DNA of 64,000 nucleotides from Pratylenchus scribneri (lineage: Eukaryota; Nematoda; Chromadorea; Rhabditida; Pratylenchidae), in assembly GCA_030063045.1 (NCBI GenBank), contig JAQSEB010000029.1, forward strand, positions 1,178,001 through 1,242,000. Reading direction: 5' to 3'. The notes beneath the pieces are model-generated. The model was not told the origin of the DNA. It saw only the letters and a list, made by a program, of their open reading frames with translations, and ran no database searches. This document shows, one piece after another, positions 48,901-53,300 of this stretch (its first letter is position 1; each line of letters starts with the position of its first letter). The position numbers were made by a program, and so were the translations under genes.

Positions 48901-49974
48901 AATAAAATTATTATCATTAAATATCCTGCTTTTTAATTAATAAAAAAATCGTCATATTTGGTTCATTACTCGATTAATATTAATTAATATTATAAAAACG
49001 GGTTTATCCATTAGAGAACGCATGTTTTTAAAAGGGTATTTAGGGTATTTTCAATTCCATGATTAATAATAAGACGCACCTTTTCCAAAATTTCCGCCTG
49101 TTTTTCCTTCCAAACCGAATCCATTTGGGCCATTTGTGCGCCAATTCCGCTCAATTGGCCATCAACATTGGCCACTAATTGCCTTAGGGCATTCACTTCG
49201 GTCTATAAAATTTTATTTTTATTATCCCAATCAATCACAATTTTCTGTAGATGTAAAGTTTCTATTTAATTTTTATATAATTAATTAAGCTCCACCGGGG
49301 AGTATTGTATAGGCAGGAAATTTATAACCAAAAACAAAAGATGTCCAATTTAAGTATATTTTGTGCCAATTTATTTTTCAAATTTCTAACAAATCCAACA
49401 ATCAAAACTATGAAATAATATCAAAAGTAGCCAATTATTTATCTATTTGAAAATTTGATCGAATCGGAAAACTCGAATATGGAAAATTACCGCATTTGGC
49501 AATTCCAAAATGTTGGTATCCCCAAAACTAATTGAAGAATTAGCCGATGAAACAAGAAATGTGACATTTTTGCCGGCGCCGGCCACAAAAAACATATTCC
49601 CGTCCAACATGATCATCCGTGATCTTCATAAATATTTATGGATCATTTTGCTTGATTTTAGTAGGACCTTGGCTCATAGGGATTAATTAAATCCATGTGG
49701 AGGCATTTGAAGAGAGGAAGAAGCAAAAATAAAATTATGAAAAATGGTAACATTCTGTTTCAAACTATTATAATTATATTAGCTTTGTCAACTCTTTTTG
49801 GAAATTTCAATGTTTTTCGGCAAATTAAATATGTACTATCCAGGGAATTATTTAATTGGAAGGAAATGGAACAAATGAATGAATTGGGGTTGGGACAAAT
49901 GGGGTTTGGGCCGTGGACCCCAAAAAGTGAATGGAAAATAAACAAATTGAATATCCAATTGCAAATGTGATCAT
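1..49974 (-). CDS. CUBN: Cubilin homologue (giant EGF/CUB endocytic receptor), 3'-incomplete
   Basis: Cubilin is a peripheral membrane endocytic receptor that captures protein-vitamin and other ligands through CUB domains. The minus strand encodes, in order, a signal peptide, an N-terminal segment with predicted coiled coil, 8 EGF domains (the vertebrate number) and at least 23 CUB domains, the last running off the left edge (vertebrates have 27). I traced about 63 exons whose phases join correctly; GT-AG except four GC-AG introns. Exons up to the first CUB: 49974-49919, 49623-49491, 49202-49080, 47252-47084, 46504-46356, 46304-46170, 45752-45637, 45587-45532, 45485-45360, 44935-44715, 44313-44130; the CUB exons are given in the entries below. 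The domain order and count leave little doubt about identity; single exon borders are less certain. A hAT-like element interrupts the CUB7 exon, so the gene may be altered or rely on splicing it out. Confidence 0.93.
264..800 (+). mobile_element. MITE-A copy with about 8 units of the 46-bp minisatellite
   Basis: The element begins AAGTAAGGGTTTATCC and ends after AACTAAGTTGGAATTGG. The core repeats GGTTTGGTCAACAATTAAAG followed by GGTATTAAACGGTTTAAACC. It lies in the cubilin intron between 868 and 116. Confidence 0.85.
911..1397 (-). CDS. CUBN: Cubilin CUB22
   Basis: Exons 1397-1051 and start of 1003-868. It reads [75 protein letters not shown] and [11 protein letters not shown]. The intron between the exons is 47 bp. 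Confidence 0.92.
1963..2034 (+). tRNA. Initiator tRNA-Met (CAT)
   Basis: The 72-nt sequence folds with a perfect 7-bp acceptor stem (AGCACCG with CGGTGCT), D arm, anticodon arm TGGG CCCATAA CCCA and a GATGG/CCATT T arm. The C33 loop CCCATAA, and the ATCGAAA T-loop without TTC, are the marks of eukaryotic initiator tRNA. A run of T follows at 2,039-2,044 as pol III terminator. The gene lies antisense inside a cubilin intron between exons 2313-2115 and 1397-1051. Its 3' end with CCA matches the primer binding site of the retrotransposon at 17,256-17,274. Confidence 0.96.
2115..2886 (-). CDS. CUBN: Cubilin CUB21
   Basis: Second part of exon 3077-2707 and exon 2313-2115. It has [67 protein letters not shown] and [11 protein letters not shown]. 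The join uses a GC donor (AAG|GCAAGC). Confidence 0.92.
2385..2665. mobile_element. MITE-D copy
   Basis: An imperfect palindrome of about 280 bp: AATCAAATTAAAGAGCAGAC at left and its complement GTCTGCTCTTTAAT at right, with GAACCAATTTAAATAAAATT near the centre. Intron between CUB21 exons. Confidence 0.75.
2887..4560 (-). CDS. CUBN: Cubilin CUB20
   Basis: Exons 4560-4476, 4404-4350, 4302-4233 and start of 3077-2707. Pieces: [73 protein letters not shown] and [17 protein letters not shown]. Three very short exons (85, 55 and 70 bp) split what is usually one or two. Confidence 0.9.
3150..3515. mobile_element. MITE-F (long-armed foldback element)
   Basis: Arms of roughly 130 bp are near-perfect inverted copies: GAGAGATCGGTTTTTTGATT, CTTATACTCATTTTATAGAG and CGAGACGCGTC at left with complements at right. 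The centre is AT-rich. Intron 4,232-3,078. Confidence 0.8.
5110..6079 (-). CDS. CUBN: Cubilin CUB19
   Basis: Exons 6079-5974, 5457-5320 and 5268-5110. It has [57 protein letters not shown] and FFELAVTFH. The intron after 5320 starts with GC (AAAG|GCAAAA); no GT option keeps the frame. Confidence 0.82.
5610..5910. mobile_element. MITE-D copy
   Basis: Same palindrome family, in the intron between exons 6079-5974 and 5457-5320 of cubilin. Confidence 0.75.
6135..6460. mobile_element. MITE-E copy
   Basis: About 320 bp with inverted arms: CATATCTCAACAAGGAAGAA with GAAAGCCTTAAATTTCTTCT at left, complements at right ending GCCTCGTTGAGATATTGGCC. Confidence 0.75.
6484..7338 (-). CDS. CUBN: Cubilin CUB18
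   Basis: Exons 7541-7189 (end), 6897-6838 and 6681-6484. It reads [79 protein letters not shown] and GIFVKYTK. Confidence 0.87.
7339..9695 (-). CDS. CUBN: Cubilin CUB17
   Basis: Exons 9745-9562, 9511-9435 and 7541-7189 (start). Motifs: [53 protein letters not shown], then [15 protein letters not shown] and a basic [13 protein letters not shown]. The second intron carries the large 29-bp minisatellite inside a MITE-D copy. Confidence 0.9.
7620..9350. mobile_element. MITE-D copy with core expanded into a 29-bp minisatellite
   Basis: The MITE arms (ATTAAAGAGCAGAATGTTAG at left, AGCCAAAAGTCTTCTCTTTA at right) enclose 7,775-9,200, about 48 units of ACAAATCAGAATTACAATTT plus AGTGCAATT. Some units have an extra A, giving a higher-order pattern. 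The ORFs through it are artefacts. Confidence 0.88.
9696..10973 (-). CDS. CUBN: Cubilin CUB16
   Basis: Exons 11009-10787, 10093-9960 and start of 9745-9562. It has [72 protein letters not shown]. This is a canonical CUB with the acidic residues (E, D in [10 protein letters not shown]) that bind calcium in the cbCUB class. Confidence 0.92.
10186..10760 (-). mobile_element. MITE-A copy, about 9 minisatellite units
   Basis: It is in reverse orientation relative to the first copy, with the same flanks (GGATAAACCCTCACTTAAAC at its right end). It lies in the cubilin intron 10,786-10,094. Confidence 0.85.
10974..17925 (-). CDS. CUBN: Cubilin CUB15, split by the 5.9-kb intron with the LTR element
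   Basis: Exons 17968-17761 (end), 11840-11640 and start of 11009-10787. It reads [39 protein letters not shown], then [37 protein letters not shown] and [12 protein letters not shown]. The intron 17760-11841 is the longest in the gene and holds MITE-A and the gag-only retrotransposon. Confidence 0.85.
11892..12880 (+). mobile_element. MITE-A copy, about 18 units, cut by the LTR element
   Basis: This is the longest array of the family. Its right end continues after the retrotransposon at 17,683 (AGATCTATCGATTG, then GGGTTTAGTATAAGG), so the retroelement landed in the MITE. Confidence 0.85.
12881..13289 (-). repeat. 3' LTR
   Basis: This 409-bp copy matches 17,274-17,682 base for base by eye. 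In element orientation it is the 3' LTR. Near its ends are short inverted sequences TGAGG and CCTCA. Confidence 0.9.
13290..14178. other. 3' non-coding part of the retrotransposon
   Basis: No convincing coding sequence, reverse transcriptase or integrase motif is seen here. It runs between gag and the 3' LTR. Confidence 0.6.
14179..15132 (-). CDS. Retrotransposon gag-like protein, 317 aa
   Basis: The product has a capsid-like N-terminal half ([56 protein letters not shown]) typical of LTR-element Gag. The C-terminal half is rich in Asn, Gln and Ser with one CTHCGCELF cysteine group, not a standard CCHC zinc knuckle. The frame is intact. It sits alone between the LTRs; a minus-strand ORF overlapping its end at 13,946-14,206 has no recognisable domain. 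Confidence 0.82.
   Translation of the reverse strand: MNSITALTPFSINSNQTFSSWAGKFNDFVQAFGSKWTEAEKIGRLKLYLEGTARNYLEELEPDKKDTLQNAMTNLAKIIDSPFKRDAARTALSACKQQPDETITQFLDRLIPLAEAAYSIHNSSDRKERLCEMFMDRMNPEISFLVKLCDAHRDFETARNKAIEVETMLSLKQKDRQLWAINDNNQSNDFQQQQSNSQNEFDSFLSNNQTQFNADWPGSNRSAFSQNFPTNNSNQNSPQEFSSENFCTHCGCELFSNLNSSSGPSTGHDNDNEMWQNQECDFDVQNGHSLNPMDMQQIANLVAQQIKAEWQIPHNHK
16430..17170. repeat. Degenerate GCGC-rich short tandem repeats in the retrotransposon leader
   Basis: Near the 5' LTR the element carries many loosely repeated blocks such as GGCGCAAAATGTGTG and GCGCCAGAAATGCATGC, every 20 to 40 bp. They create a long minus-strand ORF of His, Pro and Phe-rich composition that I take as an artefact. 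The block might act in packaging or be a former minisatellite. Confidence 0.6.
17256..17274 (-). other. Primer binding site for initiator tRNA-Met
   Basis: The plus-strand sequence AAACCATTCGGTGCTACCA equals the last 16 bases of the tRNA at 1,963-2,034 followed by the CCA tail, 19 of 19. The minus strand therefore primes on that tRNA. The site overlaps the LTR by one base. Confidence 0.92.
17274..17682 (-). repeat. 5' LTR
   Basis: This is the 409-bp partner of the left LTR. Transcription of the element would begin here on the minus strand. Its inner edge shares one base with the primer binding site. Confidence 0.9.
17690..18600. other. Cubilin intronic sequence outside exon 17968-17761
   Basis: Besides that exon, the stretch 18,000-18,560 holds degenerate TTTAAACC-rich repeats related to the MITE-A core. 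Nothing else is recognisable. Confidence 0.4.
17926..19588 (-). CDS. CUBN: Cubilin CUB14
   Basis: End of exon 19813-19518, exon 18832-18620 and start of 17968-17761. It has [58 protein letters not shown] and [13 protein letters not shown]. The segment that should hold C-x-W is missing between 19,518 and 18,832, though the exon phases match; an undetected exon is possible. Confidence 0.72.
18860..19190. mobile_element. MITE-E copy
   Basis: Same inverted-arm structure (AACAAGGAAGAAACCAATTT at left), in the cubilin intron 19,517-18,833. Confidence 0.75.
19589..20636 (-). CDS. CUBN: Cubilin CUB13 (degenerate, lacks first cysteines)
   Basis: Exons 20636-20443 and 19813-19518 (part). It reads [20 protein letters not shown] and [19 protein letters not shown], then [18 protein letters not shown]. 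The C-G-G start and C-x-W cysteine are replaced, so this domain is diverged or its first exon is unrecognised. Phases agree at both joins. Confidence 0.68.
19880..20395. repeat. Diverged MITE-F-like copies
   Basis: Repeated blocks GATCTACAAAATGGTATAAG and AACCGGTTTCTGATTTATTA in both orientations; intron 20,442-19,814. A short related piece occurs at 31,680-31,760. Confidence 0.6.
20765..21075. mobile_element. MITE-E copy
   Basis: Arms TTTTGGTCATAGCTCAAAGA and CTTCTTGAGATATGGTCAAA flank an AT-rich centre, in the intron 21,320-20,637. Confidence 0.75.
21321..21695 (-). CDS. CUBN: Cubilin CUB12 (single exon)
   Basis: One exon encodes a nearly complete domain: [68 protein letters not shown], then an acidic loop ([13 protein letters not shown]) before AMELKYTK. 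A truncated MITE-A copy starts within a few bases of its acceptor. Confidence 0.92.
21707..22050 (+). mobile_element. MITE-A copy lacking its left end, 4-5 units
   Basis: The array starts 12 bp from the acceptor of the CUB12 exon and the element's left terminal part is missing. The right end (GATCTATCGATTGGTATTG, GGTTTATGGGTTTAGGATTA) is intact. Confidence 0.8.
22108..23218 (-). CDS. CUBN: Cubilin CUB11
   Basis: Second part of exon 23433-23095 and exon 22371-22108. It has [37 protein letters not shown] joined to [15 protein letters not shown], then [18 protein letters not shown] and the closing [11 protein letters not shown]. The MITE-F palindrome lies across the start of the first exon. Confidence 0.83.
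23219..25424 (-). CDS. CUBN: Cubilin CUB10 (first cysteine not seen)
   Basis: Exons 25424-25357, 25310-25166, 24548-24472, 24419-24335 and part of 23433-23095. It contains [18 protein letters not shown] joined through a GC-AG intron to [19 protein letters not shown]; the usual first CGG and the C-x-W cysteine are absent. The tail includes [12 protein letters not shown] and [11 protein letters not shown]. Either the domain has lost its first disulphide or a small exon between 28,953 and 25,424 was missed. Confidence 0.7.
23437..23795. mobile_element. MITE-F-like foldback element spanning a cubilin splice acceptor
   Basis: The left arm (CTCCACAATGGTACAAATAT, then AATCAGAAACCGGTTATAGA) is repeated inverted at 23,680-23,790. 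The left end lies within a few bases of the exon 23433-23095 acceptor. Confidence 0.75.
23835..24145. mobile_element. MITE-E copy
   Basis: Diverged copy (TATATCTCAGTGAGGTATTA at left) in the intron 24,334-23,434. Confidence 0.65.
24600..25145. repeat. Degenerate AT-rich repeats in a CUB10 intron
   Basis: Recurring TTTTTAATTAAATTTTTAGCC and TTGACCAGTTTTTT blocks, with a duplicated segment of about 250 bp (about 24,725-24,900 and 24,900-25,140). Confidence 0.6.
25935..28370. repeat. GAATA-type satellite, 2.4 kb
   Basis: Runs of TAGAA alternate with ATAAATAGAA in a pentamer-based array, becoming degenerate to the right. It lies in the intron between CUB9 and CUB10. On the minus strand it reads as very long Ile/Leu/Phe/Tyr/Ser ORFs, which are artefacts of a repeat lacking stops. 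Confidence 0.92.
28953..30367 (-). CDS. CUBN: Cubilin CUB9
   Basis: Exons 30367-30120 and 29262-28953. It begins [20 protein letters not shown], has [18 protein letters not shown], then [18 protein letters not shown] and a long atypical tail ([18 protein letters not shown]) ending in a Ser/Gly-rich linker. The intron carries the 47-bp AT-rich array at 29,325-29,930. Confidence 0.82.
29325..29930. repeat. AT-rich tandem repeat, unit about 47 bp, about 12 copies
   Basis: Unit contains GCAGAAAAATTAATTATAAT followed by ATTTTCAAAAAAATTTATTA. It fills most of the intron between the two CUB9 exons. Confidence 0.9.
30470..31135 (-). mobile_element. MITE-A copy, about 10 units
   Basis: Reverse orientation, with both flanks present, in the cubilin intron 31,212-30,368. 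Confidence 0.85.
31213..33766 (-). CDS. CUBN: Cubilin CUB8
   Basis: End of exon ending at 33688, then 32082-31934 and 31438-31213. Motifs: [42 protein letters not shown] and a less typical tail with [18 protein letters not shown] and FWLSWRT. The intron 33687-32083 is packed with MITE-E copies. Confidence 0.82.
32175..33245. mobile_element. Cluster of three or more nested or broken MITE-E copies
   Basis: Arm sequences (GAAAGCCCTAAATGTCC and complements, GAGAAGGCAATA) occur repeatedly in both orientations across this stretch of the CUB8 intron, at about 32,180, 32,390, 32,640, 32,790, 33,020 and 33,180. Confidence 0.6.
33767..34996 (-). CDS. CUBN: Cubilin CUB7, coding exon split by a hAT-like insertion
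   Basis: The domain is [20 protein letters not shown] (34996-34929) followed by [20 protein letters not shown] from 34,084 down. Between them lies an 845-bp transposon flanked by an 8-bp duplication; removing element plus one duplication restores an uninterrupted frame, so this was one exon before the insertion. A GT one base inside the element (34927-34926) and an AG at 34112-34111 would join in frame and leave 12 extra residues. Without such splicing the gene is broken here. Confidence 0.85.
34085..34929. mobile_element. hAT-like non-autonomous DNA transposon inside a CUB exon
   Basis: The ends are perfect 17-bp inverted repeats (CAGTGTTTTCCTGTCCC) flanked by the 8-bp duplication GAATCCTT (34,077-34,084 and 34,930-34,937). 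An 8-bp duplication and CAGTG ends are typical of the hAT superfamily. The 845-bp body has no transposase. It contains GGGACAGGACAGAGACAG-type repeats, with a direct repeat of about 100 bp (34,138-34,237 and 34,765-34,863), around a unique centre with a short coding-like piece. It interrupts cubilin CUB7. Confidence 0.9.
34450..34537 (-). pseudogene. Coding-like fragment carried by the hAT-like element
   Basis: After an AG the minus strand reads [20 protein letters not shown] and continues LALETYLKS, an amphipathic helix with normal codon look, unlike the flanking repeats. It may be a host exon captured by the transposon. The source gene is not recognised. Confidence 0.4.
35632..36301 (-). 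CDS. CUBN: Cubilin CUB6
   Basis: Exons 36434-36212 (end), 35939-35798 and 35745-35632. It contains HCDYRIW joined to [18 protein letters not shown], then [20 protein letters not shown] and a closing [12 protein letters not shown]. The donor chosen (TGG|GTTGGC) gives the normal CUB spacing; reading on would hit a stop. Confidence 0.85.
36020..36165 (+). mobile_element. MITE-A copy without core units
   Basis: Left flank (AAGTAAGGGTTAGTCCTACA, GGATAGAGCTAGCTGGTCAA) is fused directly to the right flank (AGATCTATCGATTAAATATG); the core is deleted. Confidence 0.75.
36302..38191 (-). CDS. CUBN: Cubilin CUB5
   Basis: Second part of exon 38252-38056, exon 37366-37233 and first part of 36434-36212. 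It shows [63 protein letters not shown] and [17 protein letters not shown]. The intron 38055-37367 holds the 48-bp satellite. Confidence 0.9.
36480..37155. mobile_element. Two adjacent MITE-E copies
   Basis: Copies at about 36,480-36,790 and 36,850-37,155, each with arms near ATATCTTAGCCAGGCAATTG or CATATCTCTACAAGGCTAAA and complements. Intron 37,232-36,435. Confidence 0.7.
37470..37985. repeat. 48-bp tandem repeat with a diverged 3-copy extension
   Basis: Seven units with TTATGGCCATAAAATTGGTC and AAATTAAAAATAAGAAA, then longer variants with CATAATATTGGCC. As 48 is a multiple of 3, both strands show repeated ORFs; these are not genes. Confidence 0.9.
38192..39643 (-). CDS. CUBN: Cubilin CUB4
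   Basis: Exons 39643-39432, 38856-38733 and the first part of 38252-38056. It reads [43 protein letters not shown], and closes with [14 protein letters not shown]. The intron 39431-38857 contains a MITE-A copy with its 46-bp array. Confidence 0.86.
38375..38710. mobile_element. MITE-E copy
   Basis: Arms at ATTCTTTTGGCCATATATAA and its partner near 38,690; intron 38,732-38,253. Confidence 0.65.
38945..39380 (-). mobile_element. MITE-A copy, about 6 units
   Basis: Reverse orientation inside the intron 39,431-38,857 of cubilin. Confidence 0.85.
39688..40652 (-). CDS. CUBN: Cubilin CUB3
   Basis: Exons 40652-40375 and 39893-39688. It has [40 protein letters not shown] and [19 protein letters not shown], a textbook CUB closing strand. 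The intron after exon 40652-40375 starts with GC (CAG|GCAAGG), the first of the GC-AG introns. Confidence 0.88.
39900..40374. other. Cubilin intron, unique AT-rich sequence
   Basis: Nothing recognisable apart from a GGATGGATGGATGG microsatellite beside exon 39893-39688. Confidence 0.5.
40655..41579. other. Cubilin intron between CUB2 and CUB3
   Basis: AT-rich sequence without a recognised element. A missed short exon for the end of CUB2 could be here. Confidence 0.4.
41580..41998 (-). CDS. CUBN: Cubilin CUB2
   Basis: Exons 41998-41920, 41877-41793 and 41730-41580. Motifs are [38 protein letters not shown] and the closing [13 protein letters not shown]. The intron 41919-41878 is only 42 nt. 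The last beta strands of the domain are not visible; the exon may join directly to CUB3 (phases agree, T|TG) or a small exon may have been missed between 41,580 and 40,652. Confidence 0.82.
42150..42425. mobile_element. MITE-D copy
   Basis: Palindromic element with GAACCAATTTTGTTATTAAA at left and ATAGCCAAAACTCTGCTCTT at right, in the intron between CUB1 and CUB2. Confidence 0.7.
42593..44076 (-). CDS. CUBN: Cubilin CUB1
   Basis: Exons 44076-43958, 42981-42922, 42866-42756 and 42710-42593. It starts [16 protein letters not shown], passes [14 protein letters not shown] and contains the strand motif [20 protein letters not shown]; it closes with [15 protein letters not shown] before the next CGG. 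The first intron holds the 17-bp satellite at 43,070-43,915. Confidence 0.88.
43070..43915. repeat. 17-bp tandem repeat, about 42 copies
   Basis: Unit CCAAACATTTAATTTGC, preceded by a few units of CCAATTTAATTCCTCCTATT type. It lies in the intron of CUB1. Long ORFs on both strands are repeat artefacts. Confidence 0.92.
44130..47252 (-). CDS. CUBN: Cubilin exons 4-11: eight EGF domains
   Basis: Exon 4 ends the coiled coil and starts EGF1 ([10 protein letters not shown]). The following exons give EGF1 to EGF8: examples are [52 protein letters not shown] and [16 protein letters not shown]. Several carry the D-x-D-E-C signature of calcium-binding EGF domains. Eight EGF modules directly before the first CUB is the diagnostic cubilin layout. 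The joins all keep frame (for example phase 1 between 47084 and 46504, phase 0 between 46170 and 45752). A short intron of 49 bp lies between 45636 and 45588. Confidence 0.92.
45030..45340. mobile_element. MITE-D copy
   Basis: Palindromic element with AATTAAAGAGCAGACTTTTG at left and its complement at right, in the intron 45,359-44,936. Confidence 0.75.
45795..46100. mobile_element. MITE-E copy
   Basis: Arms TATAGCTAAATGAGGCTGAA and GCTTCGATGAGTTATGAATC; intron 46,169-45,753. Confidence 0.65.
46625..46860. mobile_element. MITE-E copy
   Basis: Left arm TATATCTCAACGAGGTGATA, right arm ATGGCATATTGCCTTC; intron 47,083-46,505. Confidence 0.65.
47340..48985. mobile_element. MITE-D copy with core expanded into the same 29-bp minisatellite
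   Basis: MITE arms surround 47,495-48,840, about 46 units of the same repeat as at 7,775-9,200, here more uniform (mostly TTTAGTGC units). Intron 49,079-47,253 of cubilin. Confidence 0.88.
49080..49974 (-). CDS. CUBN: Cubilin exons 1-3: signal peptide and N-terminal oligomerisation region
   Basis: Exon 1 (49974-49919) would begin with [19 protein letters not shown], a good signal peptide. It joins in phase to exon 2 (49623-49491), which contains [19 protein letters not shown], similar to the segment just after the furin site in vertebrate cubilin. Exon 3 (49202-49080) encodes a heptad-rich stretch ([15 protein letters not shown]) fitting the trimerising coiled coil. The exon 1 donor (GG|GTCCAC) and exon 2 acceptor (TATGAAG) are weak, so exon 1 is the least certain part; exons 2 and 3 are firm. 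Confidence 0.65.
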
Positions 49975-50302
49975 CAAATATATTAATGAATGGCCTCGAA
50001 AAATATTTATTTTATTATCCACTTAAGGCATTTTCTGATTATCAAATTACCCGATTAACTGGCCTTAAAATTGAAAATTTTTAGTCATTTAGGATTTTTA
50101 AAATTTTTAACCGATAAAAATTTAAATTTTTATTTAATCAAAAGGAATATCAATTTTAATATAGAAATATATATGGAAAATTAAATAATTAATGCAATAT
50201 TATATCAAATAGGAAATTATAAATTGTGAATATTTTTTTAAGTCTCCGGCGCGCTTTTCTCAAAATGCTGAATGTAGTAAAAAGATTCGTCGCCTCCATT
50301 AA

Positions 50303-53300
50303 TTATTGTCCATTCTCCATTTGTTGGCAAAGTTGTTTGAAATGCCTGATTGCCTTCTAAAAATTAAAAATAAATTTAATTAATTAAATTTATTTTCGCA
50401 CCTCAGACTGTTCATTCAATTGGTCCACTTCCGTTTGTGGGTCCATTTGTAGGAGGGAATCCCTCAATTTGGCAATCAATTCCTCAATGGATTCACGGGT
50501 GACCTTTAAAAAAATTTATTATTTAATTAACTTGGCAAATAAACTTTAATTATATGGTTTAAGAAAGAGGGTTCGTAGGGTTCGTCCTACATTCACAAAC
50601 CATATATACCCAAAATTGGATAGAGCTGGTCAAAACGCATTGAATGGTATATAATTTGTTATGGTTTGGTCAACAATTAAAGGGTATTAAACGGTTTAAA
50701 CCCATTTTAGTTTGGTCAACAATTAAAGGGTATTAAACGGTTTAAACCCATTTTAGTTTGGTCAACAATTAAAGGGTATTAAACGGTTTAAACCCATTTT
50801 GGTTTGGTCAACAATTAAAGGGTATTAAACGGTTTAAACCCATTTTGGTTGGGTCAACAATTAAAGGGTATTAAACGGTTTAAAACCATTTTGGTTTGGT
50901 CAACAATTAAAGGGTATTAAACAGTTTAAACCAATTTTGGTTTGGTCAACAATTAAAGGGTATTAAACAGTTTAAACCAATTTTAGTTTAATGGTTCAAA
51001 ACTAAGTTAGAATTGGTTAAACCCAAATCAAAACATAATCAAAATATGCATTTTTATGAGATCTATTGGGTATATTTTTCGACTAATTAAATATTCCCAA
51101 AATATTAAAATATAAAAAAGCCAAAAATATTTTCTTGCCTCTTTGCATCCTTCCTCGAAAAAATGCAATTGACTAATCAAAATGTGCAAATAAAGGCTGC
51201 TTTGCACGAATTCCTCCATACATTGTGATGCTATTTTGACAGCCTTTTTCAAGCATTCTGCCACTCTGGCCCCATCCCTTTTGTTTTGCCCATCCAATTC
51301 GAACAACTTTAATTTGATGGGAAAAATATTAATTTTTGAAATTATTTTTTTAATTTAATTAATTCATAAAAAATAAATTCCGACGCGAAGAATCTAACTC
51401 TAGCCAATGGTGAAAAAGGACCCTCCTAAACTATTAGACCAAATAGACACTTGTGCAATGGAGATATAATAAAAATTAGAAAGAAAATAAAAATGTTGCC
51501 AATTTTTCGATTTAATAATTATATTTTGGTATATTTTTGTGAATATTTCACCGTTTCACTCCAATTTAATATATTTAAAAATTATTCCTGTTCAAGTTAT
51601 AACAAATAATGTCCTCAATTACCCCCCTCCTTAAACCTAAACCATATATATGTGTAAATTCATGACAAAAACCCACCTTTGAATGCCAAAATACTCTGGC
51701 CACTAAGCAGACCATTTGCGCCTGGTCGGGTCTTTTCAACAATTTTGACGCGTAAAGGGCACATTGATTGCGCAATGGCTCGTGCGATTCATCGGTGAGC
51801 CTTTGCATCTGCAAAAAAAAAAAAAAGAATTTTATTTAATTAATAATTTAATTGAGAAAAAAAAAATTGAAAATTAATAATAAAAATGTAAAATATAAAT
51901 TTTTAATAAATTATCCCTAAATAATTTTTAAAAATTGCAAAAAATTTTCCAGTAATTTAAAAAAAAAAATTTCCAATAATTTTAAAAAAATTTCCAATAA
52001 ATTTTTAAAAAATTTCCAAATAATTTAAAAATTTTCCAAATTATTTTTAAAAAAATATGCAAAAAATTTTCCAATAATTAAAAAATTTCCAAATAATTAA
52101 ACATAAAAAATTAAATTAGAAGGAAAAATGCCCCATTTCTTGCCTGCGTTATTGTGGCGATTAAAAGTGTCAATGAATGGACTTGTTCTCGGCTTTCCGA
52201 TATTTCCTCCTCATAAATGGAAAAGGCCTTAATAATATTCAAATATATGTTGAATTGATGATTATTATAATTGAATTACTTTGGCAATGAATTCATAAGA
52301 CACTTCGGCGGATTTGTCAAACTCGATTTTGTCGGAAATAAGTGCACTCTTAAAATATTTAAATAGATTAAATATTTATTATTTTAATTATCTATAATAT
52401 TTCTATAAATATATAATATAATTTAAATATTAACAACAAAAAATATTTTACGGCTAAAAATATTTTTGGTCTTAAGAATGAATTTTTTGATTGGAATTTG
52501 GCATTGAACATAATATGGTTAAATTATTTATAAAGGAGTTTGAATCTGTCGATATTTTATAGCTGCTAAAAAAATGCCAATTTTTTGATTCAAAAATCAA
52601 GATTATCGACAGAAAAAAATTCAAAAAATTAAAATGAATATCATTAAAAAATTTTTCGATAGGAAAATTCTGCACAATTAAAAAGAAAACATTTTAAAAT
52701 ATTATAATTCAAATAAAAAATTACTATTCTCCGAAAAGATTCGAACACAAGAGGAGTGTTTATTGAAAACAATCGCTTTACCAGTTATGCTAAAAGCCCT
52801 CAGTTTGAAAATGTAAATATTTTATGGAAAGTTTTGCTTATTTTTATTTAATATTTTGGAATAATTTTTAGAAAATTAATTAAATTTTTAGCAATTAATT
52901 AAATAATAAAACTGTACTTGGAGATAAAAACGCAATGCCAATGCCGGCTTTTCGCCCTCTTGCCGCAAAGCATTAATTGTGTTCATGCAAAAGTGGAATA
53001 TTTTGCCCATTCTAGTGTCAAAATTCTCCTTTAAAAATTCAAATTAATTCAAAAAAATAAATTTTTATTCTCACAATTTTCTCCTGTTGTTGAGCAAAAC
53101 GCAACGCAAATTCATGAGTGGCAAAAATGGTTGGGGGCAGCGTGAAACGGAGTCGGGCCTTTCCTCCCATGCCAAAAGCTTTTCTCATTTTGTTGAGTAA
53201 CTTTAAAATAAAATTAATTAAATAAATATTAATTAATTAAATATTAAATAAATAATTTAAAATTAAAATAAATAATTAAAATTAATAAATTAAATAATTA

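Noticed and set aside
50240..50356. Alternative longer C-terminus for VPS35 (frame ending SAPET)
   Set aside because: It does not match the phase of the previous exon; the in-phase frame KAIRHFKQL aligns with the family.
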